This document shows positions 60,594 to 64,000 of a DNA stretch of 64,000 nt, piece after piece (positions within the stretch are counted from its first letter, which is position 1; each line of letters begins with the position of its first letter). The stretch covers positions 682,001 through 746,000 of the forward strand of contig CAMKEG010000001.1 of NCBI GenBank assembly GCA_946411505.1, given 5' to 3'. Origin of the DNA: an uncultured Treponema sp. (GTDB lineage Bacteria > Spirochaetota > Spirochaetia > Treponematales > Treponemataceae). Under the pieces are notes generated by a model, which saw only the letters and a program-made list of their open reading frames with translations, searched no databases and had not been told where the DNA came from. Both the position numbers and the translations under genes were made by a program.

Positions 60594-62069
60594 TTATTTC
60601 AACGCGGCTTGAACTACATTGTAGCCGCCGTTGTAAATTCCAATTTTATCGTTGTTCAAAATGTTCTGGACTTGCATCTTTAAAAGGTCGTCGTCCTCGA
60701 TAATCATCGTCAAAAGCCTATGCAAAATGACATGGTCGTCGGCCTCCTTTGTTCCGTCGCCGATTTCGCTTCCGCGAATGGCGCCCCAAGCCTCGTGGCG
60801 GCCGACGCGCTGTATGAAAAGTTTTGGGATTGGATAGAACGAAAGCTCCGAGGGCTTTGTGACCATAAAGTCGCAGACGCGCATCAAGAGGTTTGTGCAA
60901 TATACGGCCGCGTAAAAATCCTTGTGAAGGAAAACGTGGACGCCGGAAATCGAAGATTTTTCGGCGGCGGCGGCGAAGGCCTTTGTCTTCTTCCAGTCAG
61001 AATGCATTGTGTAAGGAACGCCGCTTTTCTCAAGCAATTCTTTAAGGACAAGCCAACGGCCCTCGTGGTCGCCCATGTTTATCATAAGGACGCACCGTTT
61101 TTGCTCAATGTATTCCTTGCAATAATTTGCGATGTCGCCAAATTTATGCGCCTGGGCTCCAGCTCCGCCCATGGTCAAAAGGAAGCGGCGGCCCTCGCCG
61201 TTCTTGGCGCGCTCAAGGCGGGCCTTGCAGTCCGCTTTTATTGACTTTAAAAGCTCGTAGTCGACGTAATGGCCGGTCTGGATTATTTGGTCTTTAGGAA
61301 GGCACTTTTGAATTCCGCAGCCGCGCTCCATCTTTAAAAGGGCCCGGTAGCCCATGTAGGCGGAAGGCGACTGGACGGTGTGGACGCTGCCCTGGACAAG
61401 CCAAAAGGCCAAGGGCAAGTTGTCGGGCACCATGGAAATTACCTTTGTCATGCCGCAATGCAAGGCCGACCAGCCGACCCAAGGATGCGCGGCGACAAGA
61501 GGAATGTCTTTGGGAAGATTTTTAAATGCGGCCGTGAAGAGCCTTGAAATCTCGCGGTTTTGAATGGCGGAATCAAGGGTGGCGTTGGCGCGGCTTGTGA
61601 CGTCCTCCCAAATATGGTTGTTGAACCATTTTGACCTTTGCGAAAGGCGGCTGAACGTGTTGTAAAGGCCCTCCAAAAATTTTATCGATTTTGCGATGGG
61701 CGTGTTGGAAAAGGAAAGAAAGTCCAAAATGTAGGAACGGACGTTCATGCTGGCCGCGACGCTGGCCAAGGAAATGGCGATTCGCCAGTGGCCAAAGCCC
61801 ATGCGGATTGTGCCTATTACAAGCGCGTTGCGGGAATCGACTTCGTAGACCTTAAGCGGCTTTCCGTCGTCGTCCTTTTGGGCGTCAAGGTCGTCCCTTC
61901 GCGCCAAAGTCAGCGCGCGGAAATCCTTGTAAACCTCGCCCTTGGGCACCGCGACCAAGTCAAGGCCCTCGTCCATCTCGCCAAAAATTATTTTGCAAAA
62001 TTTGTACGCAAGGCCGGCTTTCCAGGCGGAAAAACGCGACACCTTGTTGCCAAAAATCTCGTTGAACAT
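60594..62069 (-). CDS. GT-B-fold glycosyltransferase-like protein
   Basis: 491 residues. TIRMGFGHWRIAISLAS resembles the N-terminal GxGH motif of MurG/diacylglycerol glucosyltransferases, RRFLLTMGGAGAQ matches the mid-protein loop, and VTKPSELSFYPIPKLFIQRVGRHEAWGA is placed like the sugar-nucleotide-binding region. I do not recognise a named subfamily. The ATG follows TAATAT after seven bases with no room for a normal ribosome-binding site. It is divergent from the GH3-family gene, and the two promoters overlap. Confidence 0.65.
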   Translation of the reverse strand: MFNEIFGNKVSRFSAWKAGLAYKFCKIIFGEMDEGLDLVAVPKGEVYKDFRALTLARRDDLDAQKDDDGKPLKVYEVDSRNALVIGTIRMGFGHWRIAISLASVAASMNVRSYILDFLSFSNTPIAKSIKFLEGLYNTFSRLSQRSKWFNNHIWEDVTSRANATLDSAIQNREISRLFTAAFKNLPKDIPLVAAHPWVGWSALHCGMTKVISMVPDNLPLAFWLVQGSVHTVQSPSAYMGYRALLKMERGCGIQKCLPKDQIIQTGHYVDYELLKSIKADCKARLERAKNGEGRRFLLTMGGAGAQAHKFGDIANYCKEYIEQKRCVLMINMGDHEGRWLVLKELLEKSGVPYTMHSDWKKTKAFAAAAEKSSISGVHVFLHKDFYAAVYCTNLLMRVCDFMVTKPSELSFYPIPKLFIQRVGRHEAWGAIRGSEIGDGTKEADDHVILHRLLTMIIEDDDLLKMQVQNILNNDKIGIYNGGYNVVQAALK

Positions 62070-62076
62070 CCTTTCT

Positions 62077-62105
62077 ATATTAGCGCATTATTCGCAAATT
62101 GACAA
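62077..62105 (-). promoter_or_regulatory. Promoter of the GT-like gene
   Basis: On the minus strand TTGTCA (62105-62100), 17-nt spacer, TAATAT (62082-62077). Its -35 overlaps the -35 of the divergent GH3 promoter by five bases. Confidence 0.6.
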
Positions 62106-62127
62106 GTTCATTTCAATGCAATATACT
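62099..62127 (+). promoter_or_regulatory. Promoter of the GH3-family gene
   Basis: TTGACA (62099-62104), 17-nt spacer, TATACT (62122-62127), with a leader of about 20 nt carrying GGGAGA. Confidence 0.72.
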
Positions 62128-62155
62128 GATTGTTCAACACAATCGGGAGAACGCC

Positions 62156-63853
62156 ATGAGAAAAGAAAAAAACGCCGGACTCATCACATTCGCGTTGAGT
62201 TGGGTCGGAAAAAAGAACAAAAAAATATTGGACAAAGCCGCAAAAAATTGCGCCAAAACTGAAGAAGCGACCTTGCGCGGAATATTGGAATACGCAAAAG
62301 ACTCCGAGTGGGGAAAGCTCCACGACTTTGAAACGATTCTAAAGGCCAAAAGCGCGGACGAACTTTACGCCTTGTACCAGAAGAACGTTCCGCTTCAAGA
62401 CTACGAAGACCTGCGCCCCTACATCGAGCGCCACAAGAAGGGAGAGGAAAACGTCCTCTTCCCCGGAAAGCCGATGATGTACGCGACGACAAGCGGAACG
62501 ACAAAAGAGCCAAAATGGATTCCGATAACCCACGCCTACTACAACAACATTTTCAGCAAGATGTCAAAGCTTTGGCTTTACACTTTCATCATGCACAGGC
62601 CAAAAACATTCTGGGGAAAGTGCGTTTCAATCGTAGGAAAGTCCATCGAAGGCTACGCGGCTGACGGAACTGTTTGCGGCTCCGTTTCCGGCGTGACCCA
62701 GCGCGACTGCCCGGAATTCATCAAGGGCCTCTACTCCGCCCCCAGCGAAGTGTTCGCGATAAAGGACTACACGGCCCGTTACTACGCGCTCATGAGAACC
62801 GGAATCGAGCAAAACGTGACGCTTTTGATTACCGCCAACCCTTCCACAATCATCGAATTGCAGAAGAACGTTGACGCATACCTTGACGACTACATCGACG
62901 ACATCGAGCATGGAACCTTGAGCGCAAAGATGAACATAGAGCCCGAAAACCGCGCCGCCTTGGAAAAATGCTACAAGCCCAATCCAAAGCGCGCCGCCGA
63001 ATTGAAGGCGTTAAAAGCTAAGTTGGGAAGGCTTCTTCCAAAAGACTATTGGCCAAACTTGCAAACATTGACCACTTGGAAATGCGGAAACACCCGCGTG
63101 TACATGGACAAAATAAAAGGCTTTTTCCCGGAAAGCGCGCTGCACCAGGAATTCGGCTACTTTGCCAGCGAATGCCGCGCCGGCCTTGTGATGAACGGCG
63201 GCGACGACACGGTCCTCTTCCCTCACAACCACTACTTTGAATTCGTCGACGCGGACGAAATGGAAAGCGAAAATCCAAAGTTCTTCCAATTGAGCCAGCT
63301 GCAAAAAGGCAAGCGCTACATCGTTTACGTCACTACATACGGCGGCCTTTACCGCTACAACATGAACGACATGGTTGAATGCACGGGGTATTACGGCTCA
63401 ATTCCGACAATCCAGTTCATACAAAAAATAAACGGAATCGTTTCCATGACAGGCGAAAAAGTTCACGAAAAGCAATTCATCGACGCCGTCACCGAAACGG
63501 AAAAAGAGATGGGCGAAAAGCTTCAATTCTTTGTGGGCTTCGCGGACTTGCAGGAAAGCATCTACCACTTCTACTTTGAATTCCAAAAGAGCGGCCTTTC
63601 GCAGGACTTTTGCGACGCATTCACAAGCGCCGTCGACCAAAAGCTAAAGGCCGAAAACGTGGAATACGCGACAAAGAGGGACTCCTTCCGCCTGAAAGAG
63701 CCTGTGGGCCGCATGCTTGTGGAAAATTCATTTGAAAAATACAAGGCCCTGATGATACAAAACGGAGCGCGCGACGGCCAGTTTAAGATGAACCTCTTGA
63801 TGCAGGACGACAAGCGCCACGAACATTTCAAGAAGCTGGTCATCAACGGATGA
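62156..63853 (+). CDS. GH3 (auxin-responsive) family acyl-amido synthetase-like protein
   Basis: 565 residues. The adenylate-forming motif is ATTSGTTKEPKWIPIT, and VTTYGGLYRYNMNDMVECTGYYG matches the second nucleotide motif of GH3 proteins. Plant GH3 enzymes join amino acids to acyl acids through an acyl-AMP; bacterial members are mostly uncharacterised, so the acyl and amine partners are unknown. I chose the ATG at 62156 (GGGAGA upstream); the longer frame begins inside the -35. The stop overlaps the start of a HAD hydrolase gene (ATGA), so the two probably act together. Confidence 0.82.
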   Translation: MRKEKNAGLITFALSWVGKKNKKILDKAAKNCAKTEEATLRGILEYAKDSEWGKLHDFETILKAKSADELYALYQKNVPLQDYEDLRPYIERHKKGEENVLFPGKPMMYATTSGTTKEPKWIPITHAYYNNIFSKMSKLWLYTFIMHRPKTFWGKCVSIVGKSIEGYAADGTVCGSVSGVTQRDCPEFIKGLYSAPSEVFAIKDYTARYYALMRTGIEQNVTLLITANPSTIIELQKNVDAYLDDYIDDIEHGTLSAKMNIEPENRAALEKCYKPNPKRAAELKALKAKLGRLLPKDYWPNLQTLTTWKCGNTRVYMDKIKGFFPESALHQEFGYFASECRAGLVMNGGDDTVLFPHNHYFEFVDADEMESENPKFFQLSQLQKGKRYIVYVTTYGGLYRYNMNDMVECTGYYGSIPTIQFIQKINGIVSMTGEKVHEKQFIDAVTETEKEMGEKLQFFVGFADLQESIYHFYFEFQKSGLSQDFCDAFTSAVDQKLKAENVEYATKRDSFRLKEPVGRMLVENSFEKYKALMIQNGARDGQFKMNLLMQDDKRHEHFKKLVING

Positions 63854-64000
63854 AGCCTCTAGATTTCAAGGCCTTCATTTTTGACTTTGACGGCACCCTT
63901 TATGACAACAGCGGCATAGCGAAGGCGCTGATTTTAGGAAACCCCTTCCGCTTTTTTTTCATGAAGGCAGAGCGCAACGCCCGAAGAATTTTCAAGGGCC
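63850..64000 (+). CDS. HAD-superfamily hydrolase (3' end outside window)
   Basis: Only the first 50 residues are seen. The frame begins with ATG in an ATGA overlap with the GH3 gene and has HAD motif I, FIFDFDGTLYDNSG, with both Asp residues. Likely a phosphatase or phosphoglucomutase-type enzyme; the substrate cannot be told. It continues past base 64000. Confidence 0.8.
   Translation, partial: MKPLDFKAFIFDFDGTLYDNSGIAKALILGNPFRFFFMKAERNARRIFKG

Noticed and set aside
1..64000. Prophage, insertion sequence or integron
   Set aside because: I found no transposase, integrase, capsid or terminase genes; the mobile-looking elements are short foldbacks only.

Overview
The window looks like a chromosomal segment of a host-associated or rumen/gut anaerobic spirochaete, most probably a Treponema. 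The evidence is indirect but consistent: an oxygen-sensitive class III ribonucleotide reductase, many small lipoproteins with spirochaete-style lipoboxes, several HD-GYP and GGDEF signalling proteins, a spermidine/putrescine transporter with PotD lipoproteins, an orphan MsmK-type sugar ATPase, and no quinone-linked respiratory genes. Most of the window is GC-rich, with one clearly AT-richer island at about 30.7-35.3 kb.

Layout. 0-7 kb holds c-di-GMP signalling (two tandem HD-GYP proteins, and a LacI-type sensor fused to GGDEF) and regulators (ArgR-like, XRE-cupin, TrpR-like). 7-11 kb has a transglutaminase/TPR protein, a GalT type 2 enzyme and AzlCD. 11-16.6 kb is potABC with two tandem potD genes separated by a 78-bp tandem repeat. 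16.6-18.6 kb has a nuclease-like gene bracketed by two foldback elements, and a PflX-type radical SAM gene. 18.8-25 kb is malQ plus a very long GH13 protein with a histone-H1-like tail. 25-26.4 kb is a lipoprotein operon. 26.6-29.6 kb is nrdD-nrdG with candidate NrdR boxes. 29.6-35.7 kb is an accessory region: a lipoprotein phosphatase behind five 22-bp palindromic iterons, and an AT-rich set of zinc-ribbon proteins including a PrsW-type protein.

35.9-47.3 kb is the most striking region: one apparent 11-gene operon on the minus strand encoding malate dehydrogenase, fumarase, HdrB, HdrC, HdrA, FlxD, FlxC, FlxB, FlxA and a two-subunit fumarate reductase with no membrane anchor gene. I read it as a soluble malate-fumarate-succinate module wired to a flavin-based electron-bifurcating Hdr/Flx complex. 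NADH would enter at FlxA, HdrA would split electrons, and fumarate (rather than a heterodisulfide) would be the high-potential acceptor, with ferredoxin as the low-potential product. The gene content is seen directly; the electron path is inference.

47.6-52 kb is a partner-switching module (STAS protein, an intact PP2C phosphatase, and a second one with lost metal ligands). 52-56 kb is grpE-dnaK-dnaJ. 56-59 kb has tRNA-Thr, msmK, a MATE exporter and tRNA-Val. 59-64 kb has pta, a GT-B-like gene, a divergent GH3-family ligase and the start of a HAD hydrolase. Two themes recur: promoters whose -10 hexamer lies only 6-8 nt from the start codon (candidate leaderless mRNAs), and several families of structured intergenic foldback repeats.
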